64,000 nucleotides of DNA, from positions 186,001 to 250,000 of the forward strand of contig NZ_CANNGG010000001.1 in assembly GCF_947504135.1 (NCBI RefSeq), written 5' to 3'. Of the stretch, positions 22,428-30,649 are shown one piece after another (position 1 is the stretch's first letter; each line of letters opens with the position of its first letter). A program made the position numbers and the translations under genes. This stretch comes from an uncultured Tenacibaculum sp. GTDB lineage: Bacteria; Bacteroidota; Bacteroidia; Flavobacteriales; Flavobacteriaceae. Below the pieces are notes generated by a model that was not told where the DNA came from, made no database searches, and saw only the letters and a program-made list of their open reading frames with translations.

Positions 22428-24107
22428 ATGTCAAAACCTATCCAAAAAGAACGTACAAGAGCACACGAATCTACAAGCGCTATTGAGCGTTTATACATTT
22501 CAATGCGACACCTCTTTAGTCGTGGTTTTTATAAACCGATGGGAGTTTCAGGTGAAACTTTACGTAAATCACTTTTATCATTACGCCCAGAAATTTATGG
22601 GTCGATTGCTGAAGACAAAACCGAATTAAACGGATTGGTATACGTTATTGAACGTTTACCTGAAGGAATTGAAGAATGTCAATTTATTTACTTAACCGCC
22701 GACGAAGGCTATCGAAATTCTAAATTCAAAGCGATTGTACCTCCTAAAAGAAGGAGAAACTGCTATCGTATTGATAAAAACCAAATGAATATCGAAATTA
22801 CGCGTGGTCGTTCAGAAATTTATGATATTCTAACACACTTGACATTTTTATTTATCGAGTCTCATAAAATAAAAGATCGTGTTGTAATTAACAATGGAGA
22901 AAGCTTTATTCGCGAATGGTTACTCTTAGAAGATATCGTACTACATAACAAAACTCTTACTGATGAAGAAAAAGATGTAATTGTAGTACATCTTGGTAAC
23001 ATTTTAGGAAGAACCTATGACGAAATTTATGACGCATACAACACCTTTTCTACAGAAGAAAACCCGAATAGATTTTTCCACTTAATTTACTGGTTAGGTA
23101 AGCTAGCCATTAACGAATCTTTATACGATCAAAAACGCTCTATAAAATTCAGTTCAGTGTTAACTGAAGAAATCGGTCATCATTATTACGGGGAATTATG
23201 GGCGAATAGTATCAAAAAAGTCTTGTTAGATAACGGACTAATAGAACGTCCTATCCATATCATCAGTGCAAACATGCACAGTGTAATGAATAGTATTTAT
23301 GGTAAAAACGCATTACCTAAAGAAGCAAAAAAACACAAAGATTTTCAGTTATTTGAATTATTAAGTAACTCTAACAGTAGTGCTTTACAATCTACTGTAA
23401 AAAATTATGCTTCTGAAAACGGGTTGATTTATATTAAAGATACTTCAGGAACCAATATCAATGTACAAGTGATCGACACTGATAAAATTGATTTTGACAC
23501 CAACTCTTTTAACAAAGTAAATTCAGTTGGAGAAAAACCTTTAATTATCGTAATGGATTATGCCTTTGGTGAGCAGGCTTTTGAAACCATGGATGAATTG
23601 TTAAAGCCTTATAAAACCGGAGGTAAAACAATTCATTTAGATGTTCAATCTGTTTCTATTATGGGTAAAGCAGGTATTTTAGAAGGCGGAAAAGGAGATA
23701 TCATGATTCCTTCTTCACATATTTTTGAAGGAACTGCTGATAATTATCCCTTTAAAAACGAATTATCAAAAGAAGATTTAGAAGGTTTTGGAGTAAAAGT
23801 TTTTGATGGAGCCATGATTACTGTATTAGGAACATCGCTTCAAAACAAAGACTTATTAAAATTCTTCCACGATTCTACTTGGAATGTAATTGGATTAGAA
23901 ATGGAAGGTGCACACTACCAAAAAGCCATTCAATCTGCTTCAAAAATTAGAGGAAATATTTCAGAAAATGTAAAAGTGCGCTACGCATATTACGCATCTG
24001 ATAACCCGTTAGAAACTGGTGCAACACTTGCTTCTGGTGGACTTGGTATGAGCGGAGTAACACCAACTTACGCCATTACACAAAAAATACTTGAGCAAAT
24101 TTTCTAG
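22428..24107 (+). CDS. Conserved Bacteroidota protein (DUF6909-like) with nucleosidase-like C-terminal signature
   Basis: 559 residues. From memory this matches a family annotated DUF6909 in Flavobacteriaceae; the function is not established. The N-terminal 300 residues are helical with no motif I know. The C-terminal part (about 365-559) resembles purine-nucleoside phosphorylases/nucleosidases: IVMDYAFGEQAFETMD, KAGILEGGKGDIMIPSSHIFEGTADNYP, and GLEMEGAHYQKAI, comparable to the VEMEGA ribose-binding motif. A nucleoside or nucleotide substrate is therefore a reasonable inference. It is monocistronic, between its own -7 box and a terminator. Confidence 0.75.
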   Translation: MSKPIQKERTRAHESTSAIERLYISMRHLFSRGFYKPMGVSGETLRKSLLSLRPEIYGSIAEDKTELNGLVYVIERLPEGIEECQFIYLTADEGYRNSKFKAIVPPKRRRNCYRIDKNQMNIEITRGRSEIYDILTHLTFLFIESHKIKDRVVINNGESFIREWLLLEDIVLHNKTLTDEEKDVIVVHLGNILGRTYDEIYDAYNTFSTEENPNRFFHLIYWLGKLAINESLYDQKRSIKFSSVLTEEIGHHYYGELWANSIKKVLLDNGLIERPIHIISANMHSVMNSIYGKNALPKEAKKHKDFQLFELLSNSNSSALQSTVKNYASENGLIYIKDTSGTNINVQVIDTDKIDFDTNSFNKVNSVGEKPLIIVMDYAFGEQAFETMDELLKPYKTGGKTIHLDVQSVSIMGKAGILEGGKGDIMIPSSHIFEGTADNYPFKNELSKEDLEGFGVKVFDGAMITVLGTSLQNKDLLKFFHDSTWNVIGLEMEGAHYQKAIQSASKIRGNISENVKVRYAYYASDNPLETGATLASGGLGMSGVTPTYAITQKILEQIF

Positions 24108-24130
24108 TCGTTGAACGACTATCTAAAATA

Positions 24131-24168
24131 AAAAAAGACTTCTTTTAGTTTAAAAAGAGGTCTTTTTT
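24131..24168 (+). terminator. Intrinsic terminator after the DUF6909-like gene
   Basis: AAAAAGACTTCTTTT pairs with AAAAGAGGTCTTTTT (with G-U pairs) around a 5-nt loop, followed by T. It lies 24 nt after the stop codon. Confidence 0.85.
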
Positions 24169-24196
24169 GCTTTTTATGCAATTTTAAAGACCGGTT

Positions 24197-24229
24197 TTGC
24201 CCATAGCCTTTTTTCTTATTTTATATTTG
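24197..24229 (+). promoter_or_regulatory. purD promoter
   Basis: TTG at 24197-24199, a 22-nt spacer, then TATATTTG (24222-24229), which fits TTG-N17-23-TAnnTTTG of Bacteroidota sigma factors. The purD ATG is 25 nt downstream. Confidence 0.65.
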
Positions 24230-24254
24230 CACTCACAATACAACAACACACACA

Positions 24255-25529
24255 ATGAATATTCTAATTTTAGGATCGGGCGGTAGAGAGCACGCCTTTG
24301 CTAAAAAACTTTCAGAAAGCACAAAAATCAACAACCTTTTTGTAGCTCCTGGTAACGCAGGAACCGATGCAATTGCTAAAAATATAGCTATCAATCCAAC
24401 TGATTTTGCACAGGTAAAAGAAACCGTTTTACAACACAATATCAATATGGTAGTTGTAGGTCCTGAAGCGCCTTTAGTTGAAGGAGTTCATGACTTTTTC
24501 TTAGCTGATGAAGAGTTGAAAAACATCCCAGTAATCGGACCTAAAAAAGATGGTGCTTTGTTAGAAGGAAGTAAAGATTTTTCGAAGCAGTTTATGGAAA
24601 AACACAATATTCCTACAGCTCGTTATCAATCTTTTACTACTGAAACCTTAACTGAAGGAAAAAAATTCTTAGAAACGTTAGATCCTCCGTATGTGTTAAA
24701 AGCAGACGGATTAGCTGCTGGAAAAGGAGTGTTAATCTTAAACGATTTAGAAGAAGCCAAAGCTGAATTAGAAGAAATGCTTTCCAATCAAAAATTTGGA
24801 AGCGCTTCATCAACTGTAGTTATTGAAGAGTTTTTAAAAGGAATAGAATTATCTGTTTTCGTATTAACTGACGGAAAAAATTATAAAATTTTACCTTCTG
24901 CTAAAGATTACAAACGTATTGGAGAAGGCGATACAGGGCTAAATACAGGCGGTATGGGCGCTATTTCTCCTGTTCCTTTTGCAACGGATGATTTTTTAAC
25001 GAAAGTGGAAGAATTAATCGTTAAACCAACAATTGAAGGTTTTCAAAAAGACGGAATTGATTACAGAGGATTTATTTTTATCGGATTGATGAACGATAAC
25101 GGAAATCCTTCTGTGGTTGAATACAATGTTCGTATGGGAGATCCTGAAACAGAAGTGGTATTACCTCGTATTCAAACAGATTTAGTCGATTTATTTGAAG
25201 GAGTTGCAACGCAAACTTTAGGAGAAAAGTCATACGAAGTTACTCCACAAACTGCAACTACAGTAATGTTAGTTTCGGGTGGATATCCTGAAACTTATGA
25301 AAAAGGGAAAGAAATTACAGGTTTTAATACCGTAGATGATTCTATCGTTTTTCATGCTGGAACTACTTTAAAAGACGGTAAAGTTGTTACGAGCGGTGGG
25401 CGTGTGATGGCAATTACTTCTTTTGGAAACTCAATTGAAGAAGCTCTAGAAAAATCGTATAAAAGCATCGATAAAATCGTTTTTGATAAAATGAACTATC
25501 GAAGAGATATTGGATTCGATTTAAAATAA
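24255..25529 (+). CDS. purD: Phosphoribosylamine-glycine ligase
   Basis: Second step of purine synthesis: phosphoribosylamine + glycine + ATP to GAR. The 424-residue ATP-grasp protein begins MNILILGSGGREHAFAKKL and shows VVGPEAPLVEGV, VLKADGLAAGKGVLI (ATP-grasp loop), GGMGAISPVPF and FNVRMGDPETEVVLPRI-type motifs (YNVRMGDPETEVVL here). No other pur gene adjoins it. It has its own promoter and is followed 17 nt later by an acetyltransferase gene. Confidence 0.98.
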   Translation: MNILILGSGGREHAFAKKLSESTKINNLFVAPGNAGTDAIAKNIAINPTDFAQVKETVLQHNINMVVVGPEAPLVEGVHDFFLADEELKNIPVIGPKKDGALLEGSKDFSKQFMEKHNIPTARYQSFTTETLTEGKKFLETLDPPYVLKADGLAAGKGVLILNDLEEAKAELEEMLSNQKFGSASSTVVIEEFLKGIELSVFVLTDGKNYKILPSAKDYKRIGEGDTGLNTGGMGAISPVPFATDDFLTKVEELIVKPTIEGFQKDGIDYRGFIFIGLMNDNGNPSVVEYNVRMGDPETEVVLPRIQTDLVDLFEGVATQTLGEKSYEVTPQTATTVMLVSGGYPETYEKGKEITGFNTVDDSIVFHAGTTLKDGKVVTSGGRVMAITSFGNSIEEALEKSYKSIDKIVFDKMNYRRDIGFDLK

Positions 25530-25546
25530 CAACCAAAATAGGTAAT

Positions 25547-26119
25547 GTGACTGAAAAGGAGAAAATGCTTAAGGGTGATTTTTATGATTCAAGAGATGTT
25601 GAATTAATAAAAATATACCATAGAGCGCGTAAATTATTGAAGCTTTATAATAATCTTGATTCAGAATTAACACAAGAAAAAGCATCAATTTTAAATGATC
25701 TCCTTCAGTTTAAAGGAAATGGTGTTTGGATTGAAGCCCCTTTTTTTTGTGATTATGGCGAAAATATTTCAATCGGTGAAAATACATTTGTAAACACAAA
25801 CTGTATTTTTTTAGATAATAATAAGATTACGATTGGTAAAAACGGATTAATTGCTCCTTATGTTCAAATATATACGGCAATTCATCCTTTAAAAGCTTCT
25901 GAAAGAATAATTAAAACACCCAATACTCGATACTTAACAGCTGCTAAACCTGTTTTTATTGGTGATAATGTTTGGATAGGCGGCAACTCAGTTATTTTAC
26001 CTGGTGTTACTATAGGAAATAATGTAACTATTGGTGCTGGTAGTATTGTTACAAAAGATATTACCGATAATGTATTAGCTTTTGGGAACCCGTGTAAGGT
26101 TATTAAAAAACTAGAATAA
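25547..26119 (+). CDS. Sugar O-acetyltransferase (maltose/galactoside acetyltransferase family)
   Basis: 190-residue left-handed beta-helix enzyme. It opens TEKEKMLKGDFYDSRDVELI, the typical N-terminal Mac domain, then FCDYGENISIGENTFVN, a loop bearing the catalytic His (YTAIHPLKASER, about residue 108-119) and hexapeptide repeats GDNVWIGGNSVILPGVTIGNNVTIGAGS. It would acetylate a sugar with acetyl-CoA. The GTG start at 25547 is chosen because it restores the conserved MTEKEKML; an ATG at 25565 would cut it. It is 17 nt from purD, probably read through from its promoter. Confidence 0.93.
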   Translation: MTEKEKMLKGDFYDSRDVELIKIYHRARKLLKLYNNLDSELTQEKASILNDLLQFKGNGVWIEAPFFCDYGENISIGENTFVNTNCIFLDNNKITIGKNGLIAPYVQIYTAIHPLKASERIIKTPNTRYLTAAKPVFIGDNVWIGGNSVILPGVTIGNNVTIGAGSIVTKDITDNVLAFGNPCKVIKKLE

Positions 26120-26128
26120 ATTAAGGAT

Positions 26129-26159
26129 AAAAAAGGAGTTGATAATCAACTCCTTTTTT
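26129..26159. terminator. Bidirectional terminator between acetyltransferase and histidine kinase genes
   Basis: AAAAAAGGAGTTGA and its complement TCAACTCCTTTTTT around a 3-nt loop; flanked by A and T runs, so it can serve both convergent genes. Confidence 0.9.
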
Positions 26160-27204
26160 ATTTCATTGCTTTTTCTAACGTAAACGAGAATTCTGAACCT
26201 TCTCCATGTACACTCTTTAAAAGAATTGTTTCGTTATGCGCTTCAATAATATGTTTCACAATAGAAAGTCCTAATCCAGATCCTCCTTGTTCGCGAGACC
26301 TACTTTGATCTACACGATAAAATCGCTCAAACAAACGAGAAAGATGTTCTTGCTTAATTCCTTCCCCATTATCGTTTATTTTAATAATAAGTTTATTCTG
26401 ATTGTATGGTTCAACACTCACTGTAGTAATACCACCTACTCTACCGTATTTAATAGAATTTACTACCAAATTTATTAGTACTTGCTCAATTCGTTCAACA
26501 TCTCCTTTTACTAAGTGAGGAAAATCGTACACGCGATCGAAACGCAATGTGATGTTTCTCTTTTTAGCCTTCATTTCAAACAAATCAAACACATTTTGAA
26601 TCAACTCAATAATGTTGAATGTTTGTATATTCATTTTCATTCCCTCTGTTTCTAACTTAGCAATCATATCTAAGTCTTTTACAATAGAGGTTAATCGCTC
26701 TACACCCTTATTAGCTCTATCTAAATATTTAGCAAGAATTTCTTTATCATCTGCAGCACCTTCTAATAGCGTTAAAATATATCCCTGCACCGTAAATAAT
26801 GGTGTTTTTAACTCGTGGGCTACGTTTCCTAAGAAATCTCGACGAAAAGAATCTCGCTGCGTTAAATGGGCTATTTCTTCACTTTTCCCTTCAACGTATT
26901 CTTGTACACTTTTAGTAAGCTCTTCAACGTCGGTCGTTACTTTCTTTCTTTTTAAATCGTTGATATCTAAAATAGAAATATCTTCATACATCTTTCTTAC
27001 TCGTTGGTAAATAAAATGTTCTGCTCGATATTGTATGACAAAAAACGACACAATAAACATGGCGATACCAAAAACGATAACTGCACCAATTCCTAAAATA
27101 TTAACTAAAAACAGGTATGATAATACTGCTATTATCAACGATAATAACGTAGAATAGAATGCCGACCAAAGGGCGTATCTGTATGTTTTTTTTATTTTTA
27201 CCAT
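26158..27204 (-). CDS. PhoR-like sensor histidine kinase
   Basis: 348 residues. Two adjacent transmembrane helices (about 12-34 and 38-58) with almost no periplasmic loop, a HAMP-like linker, HisKA domain with phospho-acceptor His130 in FLGNVAHELKTPLFTVQGYI, and HATPase_c with NLVVNSIKYG, DNGEGIKQEHL, FERFYRV and GGSGLGLSIVKHI. The tiny extracytoplasmic segment suggests it senses through a partner or the membrane, as PhoR does with PstSCAB-PhoU, but no pst genes are here. It is 57 nt downstream of its regulator gene. Confidence 0.95.
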   Translation of the reverse strand: MVKIKKTYRYALWSAFYSTLLSLIIAVLSYLFLVNILGIGAVIVFGIAMFIVSFFVIQYRAEHFIYQRVRKMYEDISILDINDLKRKKVTTDVEELTKSVQEYVEGKSEEIAHLTQRDSFRRDFLGNVAHELKTPLFTVQGYILTLLEGAADDKEILAKYLDRANKGVERLTSIVKDLDMIAKLETEGMKMNIQTFNIIELIQNVFDLFEMKAKKRNITLRFDRVYDFPHLVKGDVERIEQVLINLVVNSIKYGRVGGITTVSVEPYNQNKLIIKINDNGEGIKQEHLSRLFERFYRVDQSRSREQGGSGLGLSIVKHIIEAHNETILLKSVHGEGSEFSFTLEKAMK

Positions 27205-27261
27205 AGATAAAAAAATAGATTGCTAGCTAGCAATCTACTTATTATTTTTTGAGTTCAAAAA

Positions 27262-27960
27262 TTATTTGTCTACTTCGTCTAGCACAAACTTATAGCCTAC
27301 CCCTTTAACCGTTTTAAAATAGTTATCTCCTATTTTTTCGCGTAGTTTACGAATATGCACATCAATAGTTCTACCACCTACTACAACTTCATTCCCCCAA
27401 ACGCTATCTAAAATTACTTCTCTTTTAAATACTTTTCCTGGTTTTGAAGTTAGTAAAGAAAATAGTTCAAACTCTTTTCTTGGCAACGCTATTTTTTCAT
27501 CTCCTTTAAAAACAACATACTCATCTCGGTTGATGATGATATCTCCAATTTTCGTGGTTGTATCAGCTTTTTCTTCTGTTTTTAAACGACGTAGCAATGA
27601 TTTTACCTTGCTAATTAACACTTTTGGTTTAACAGGCTTTGTAATATAATCATCAGCTCCCGCATCAAAACCAGCTACTTGCGAGTAATCTTCACCTCTA
27701 GCAGTTAAAAAAGAAATTAAAACATCTTCTAAAGATTTTATATTTCTAATTTTTTCACAAGCTTCGATACCATCCATTTCTGGCATCATGATATCTAATA
27801 AAATTAAATGTGGAGTCACTTTCTTTGCTGTTTTTACAGCTTCTGCCCCATTATTGGCAGTAAATACCTGATATCCTTCCGATTTTAAATTGTATCCTAC
27901 AATTTCTAAAATATCTGGTTCATCATCTACTAGTAGAATTTTAATATCGCTAGTATTCAT
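27262..27960 (-). CDS. PhoB/OmpR-family response regulator
   Basis: 232 residues: receiver domain with Asp12/Asp13, phospho-acceptor Asp56 (LLDIMMP) and Lys in DYITKPVKPKVL, followed by a winged-helix DNA-binding domain (about 135-228: ALPRKEFELFSLLTSKPGKVF, VGGRTIDVHIRKLREKIG, VKGVGYKFV). It is first in a two-gene operon with the PhoR-like kinase. It is probably a phosphate-type regulator by family, though the signal is not shown by the sequence. Confidence 0.96.
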   Translation of the reverse strand: MNTSDIKILLVDDEPDILEIVGYNLKSEGYQVFTANNGAEAVKTAKKVTPHLILLDIMMPEMDGIEACEKIRNIKSLEDVLISFLTARGEDYSQVAGFDAGADDYITKPVKPKVLISKVKSLLRRLKTEEKADTTTKIGDIIINRDEYVVFKGDEKIALPRKEFELFSLLTSKPGKVFKREVILDSVWGNEVVVGGRTIDVHIRKLREKIGDNYFKTVKGVGYKFVLDEVDK

Positions 27961-28111
27961 AGTTCATTTATAATTGATATCCAAAAGTAATCATAAAATA
28001 ATAAACGCTTGATACACTCGCTTAACTTAACGTTCATTTAATATTTAATAAACTTTTACTTAAAAAAACACCTCGTAAAACACAAAATTTTCCATTTTTT
28101 CTTAGTTTTTG

Positions 28112-28119
28112 TATCTTTA
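28112..28119 (+). promoter_or_regulatory. Candidate -7 box of the DUF4153 gene
   Basis: TATCTTTA is a 7-of-8 match to TAnnTTTG, 14 nt before the ATG at 28134. It lies in the 173-bp divergent region shared with the PhoB-like gene. Confidence 0.4.
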
Positions 28120-28133
28120 TAAAAAGAAATTCT

Positions 28134-29891
28134 ATGAAAGTTATTCCATCTCTTGGTAATGTTGTATCAAAAGCTAAAAGTACGTTTAATCGCTTTCCTA
28201 TAACACTTGCTTGGGTAGTTATTAGTACATTCTTTACTTTATTTACTATTGAAGCAGACACTTTTGATCGTACTGCTAATGGTAAAATTATTTTAACTTT
28301 TGTTTTAGGGGTAAGCTGGCTAATTGCTACTCGTTTTTTAAAAGAACAATTTAAGAAAAATCTTTCGTGGTTGTTCATCGTTGCCCTAGGTTTTATAGTA
28401 GTGTTTTATTTTACTTTTGAAACCAATGAAAACAAAATTCATCAAAACACACTCACAAGGTTTGTTCTCTACTTTATAGCAGGTCATTTGTTTGTGATGA
28501 TTGCTCCTTTTATTACAAAATGGAATAAATCGGCTTATTTTAACTATTTAAAAGCTGTGTTTATTTCTATTGTTAGAAGCCTGTTCTTTTCCCTAATTCT
28601 TTATTTAGGAATCGTATTAGCACTGCTTGCTGTTGAGCATTTGTTCAATATAAATATTAAAGACGACCGTTTTTTACAAGTCTTTGTAATCTGTATAGGT
28701 ATTATAAACACATGGATTTACCTTTCTGATTTTCCAAAAGATATTCACAACCAACTTGCTATTAATTACACCAAGGCTTTAGAGGTTTTGGTAAGGTATA
28801 TTTTAATTCCATTGGTTATTTTATACCTCTTCATTTTATATGTATACAGTTTAAAGATTGTTATTAATTGGGATTTACCCAAAGGAGGGGTTTCATATTT
28901 AGTAATTGTTTTGTCTTTTTTGGGTTTAATCATTCAAATACTAATAAACCCTATTCAAAAAACGATCAACTCACGTGCTATTAGAAGGTTTCATCCTTGG
29001 TTTTATTACTTGTTATTACCTTTAATCGGACTACTTTTTGTTGCTATTTTTAGACGCATTAACGAATACGGAATTACCGAAAACCGTTATTTTGTACTTG
29101 TCCTTGCTTTTTGGATTTTAGCTATGACATTGTACATGATTTTTAGCAAACATCAAAAAATTAAAGTCTTTCCGTTAAGTCTAGCAATTTTAGCAATATT
29201 CGTCTCTTTTGGTTTTTGGGGTGCTTTTTCTGTATCCTCTAAAAGCCAAGTTAAACAATTTGAAAAAGTATATACCGATATAAAAAGCACTAATTTTTCA
29301 ACCACTTTTGAAAAGAAAAATCAGCTACGTTCTATTATTAGGTACCTTAACAATAAACATGAATTGTATAAAGTAAAAAACATCTTAGGTTATAACCCAA
29401 AAACAACGTTTAAAACTGATAGTCATTGGCAATTACAAAATAGATTAATGGATAGTTTAGATATAAAAGTAACTGATAATGTAACTCAACCCTATACAAA
29501 TCATTACTATAGTATTGGTGAAAATAACACCATTAACATTAAAAACTACGATATTTTAAAAAAGATATTTCTTAATAGTTATAATAAAGAAAATACAATT
29601 CAGGAATATCGTTTTTATTTAAGTGAAAAAACAAACACCATCAGAATCTCAAAAAGTAATGCTACCATAGGCGAAATTGATTGCTCTGAAATGATTAAAA
29701 AACTTAAGACTCAAGGAAAAAACTATAATATATCACCTGATTTAATGACCATTGAACAGTATTTTGAAACATTGAATATAAAACTTATTTTTCAAAGTGT
29801 TAGTTTGTCAAAAATAGATGATGATGCTACCGAAAGTTATTTATCTAGCGCCGATATTTATACCTTAATTAAAGAAAAAAATGCTGAATAA
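28134..29891 (+). CDS. DUF4153 domain integral membrane protein
   Basis: 585 residues with about 11 predicted transmembrane helices in the first 370 residues, followed by a soluble C-terminal region of about 210 residues. The N-terminal pattern and the repeated GLIIQILINP / RRFHPWFYYLLLP segments match the DUF4153 family as I know it; the function is unknown. It overlaps the downstream exonuclease gene by 11 bp, implying coupled translation. Confidence 0.85.
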   Translation: MKVIPSLGNVVSKAKSTFNRFPITLAWVVISTFFTLFTIEADTFDRTANGKIILTFVLGVSWLIATRFLKEQFKKNLSWLFIVALGFIVVFYFTFETNENKIHQNTLTRFVLYFIAGHLFVMIAPFITKWNKSAYFNYLKAVFISIVRSLFFSLILYLGIVLALLAVEHLFNINIKDDRFLQVFVICIGIINTWIYLSDFPKDIHNQLAINYTKALEVLVRYILIPLVILYLFILYVYSLKIVINWDLPKGGVSYLVIVLSFLGLIIQILINPIQKTINSRAIRRFHPWFYYLLLPLIGLLFVAIFRRINEYGITENRYFVLVLAFWILAMTLYMIFSKHQKIKVFPLSLAILAIFVSFGFWGAFSVSSKSQVKQFEKVYTDIKSTNFSTTFEKKNQLRSIIRYLNNKHELYKVKNILGYNPKTTFKTDSHWQLQNRLMDSLDIKVTDNVTQPYTNHYYSIGENNTINIKNYDILKKIFLNSYNKENTIQEYRFYLSEKTNTIRISKSNATIGEIDCSEMIKKLKTQGKNYNISPDLMTIEQYFETLNIKLIFQSVSLSKIDDDATESYLSSADIYTLIKEKNAE

Positions 29892-30597
29892 ACTCAACTT
29901 ACAAAACATTTTGTTTTTAGATATTGAAACCGTTCCTGAAGTAGAATTATTTGCTGATTTATCTCCTGAAATGCAAGAGTTGTATGCTTTAAAAACACAA
30001 TATCAACGTAAAGATGAATTTACTGCGGAAGAGTTTTATCATCGAGCTGGTATTTGGGCTGAGTTTGGGAAAATAATCTGTATTTCAGTAGGGTATTTTG
30101 TAGAACGCAAGGGAGTAAACCAACTTCGGGTTACTTCTTTTTATGGTGATAATGAACACAAACTTTTGGTTGATTTTAAAAATTTGTTAGACACACATTT
30201 TAACCATCCAAACCATTTGTTATGTGCCCACAATGGTAAAGAATTTGACTTTCCATATATCGCACGACGCATGATTATCAATCAAATTGAATTACCAAGT
30301 AAACTCAACTTATTCGGCAAAAAGCCATGGGAGGTTCCGCATTTAGATACTTTAGACCTATGGAAATTTGGCGATTATAAACACTACACTTCTTTAAAAT
30401 TACTGACTGCTATTTTAGGAATTCCATCACCCAAGCAAGATATTGATGGAAGTGAGGTTGCTAATGTTTATTATCAAGAGAAAAACTTATCTCGAATTAT
30501 TGAATACTGCGAACGCGATACCGTAGCAGTTGCTCAATTGCTATTACGTTTTTTAAACAAACCTTTGATTGATGAAATAGATATTATCAACGTTTAA
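29881..30597 (+). CDS. Predicted 3'-5' exonuclease, PolB-like DEDD family
   Basis: 238 residues. Exo I motif is LFLDIETVPEVELF (Asp and Glu, about residues 12-25), Exo II is AHNGKEFDFPYIARRM (about 113-128) and Exo III is CERDTVAVAQLLLRF (about 204-218), so the four acidic metal ligands are intact. It resembles the stand-alone PolB-like 3'-5' exonuclease domain family of bacteria, with a role in DNA or RNA trimming that is not defined. It starts inside the DUF4153 gene and ends 50 nt before a GC-rich repeat. Confidence 0.9.
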   Translation: MLNKLNLQNILFLDIETVPEVELFADLSPEMQELYALKTQYQRKDEFTAEEFYHRAGIWAEFGKIICISVGYFVERKGVNQLRVTSFYGDNEHKLLVDFKNLLDTHFNHPNHLLCAHNGKEFDFPYIARRMIINQIELPSKLNLFGKKPWEVPHLDTLDLWKFGDYKHYTSLKLLTAILGIPSPKQDIDGSEVANVYYQEKNLSRIIEYCERDTVAVAQLLLRFLNKPLIDEIDIINV

Positions 30598-30613
30598 TAG
30601 AAGAACAATCTAA

Positions 30614-30649
30614 ACTCCCTCCCTTTGGGAGGGTTAGGGTGGGCTTCTA
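30614..30649. repeat. GC-rich hairpin repeat abutting the ABC-F stop codon
   Basis: CTCCCTCCCTTTGGGAGGG then TTAGGGTGGGCTT: a CCCTCCC/GGGAGGG stem in an AT-rich surround, running into the ABC-F stop codon on the minus strand. From memory similar sequences recur in intergenic regions of flavobacteria. It may serve as a terminator between the two convergent genes. Confidence 0.6.

Noticed and set aside
22411..22629. 72-codon plus-strand frame at the start of the DUF6909-like gene
   Set aside because: Out-of-frame overlap with the long protein, which starts at the proper distance from a -7 box.
26612..27010. 132-codon plus-strand frame opposite the PhoR-like kinase
   Set aside because: Antisense shadow of conserved HisKA sequence with no start context.
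28034..28378. 114-codon minus-strand frame at the DUF4153 gene start
   Set aside because: It covers the promoter region of DUF4153 and lies antisense to its first helices; no motif.
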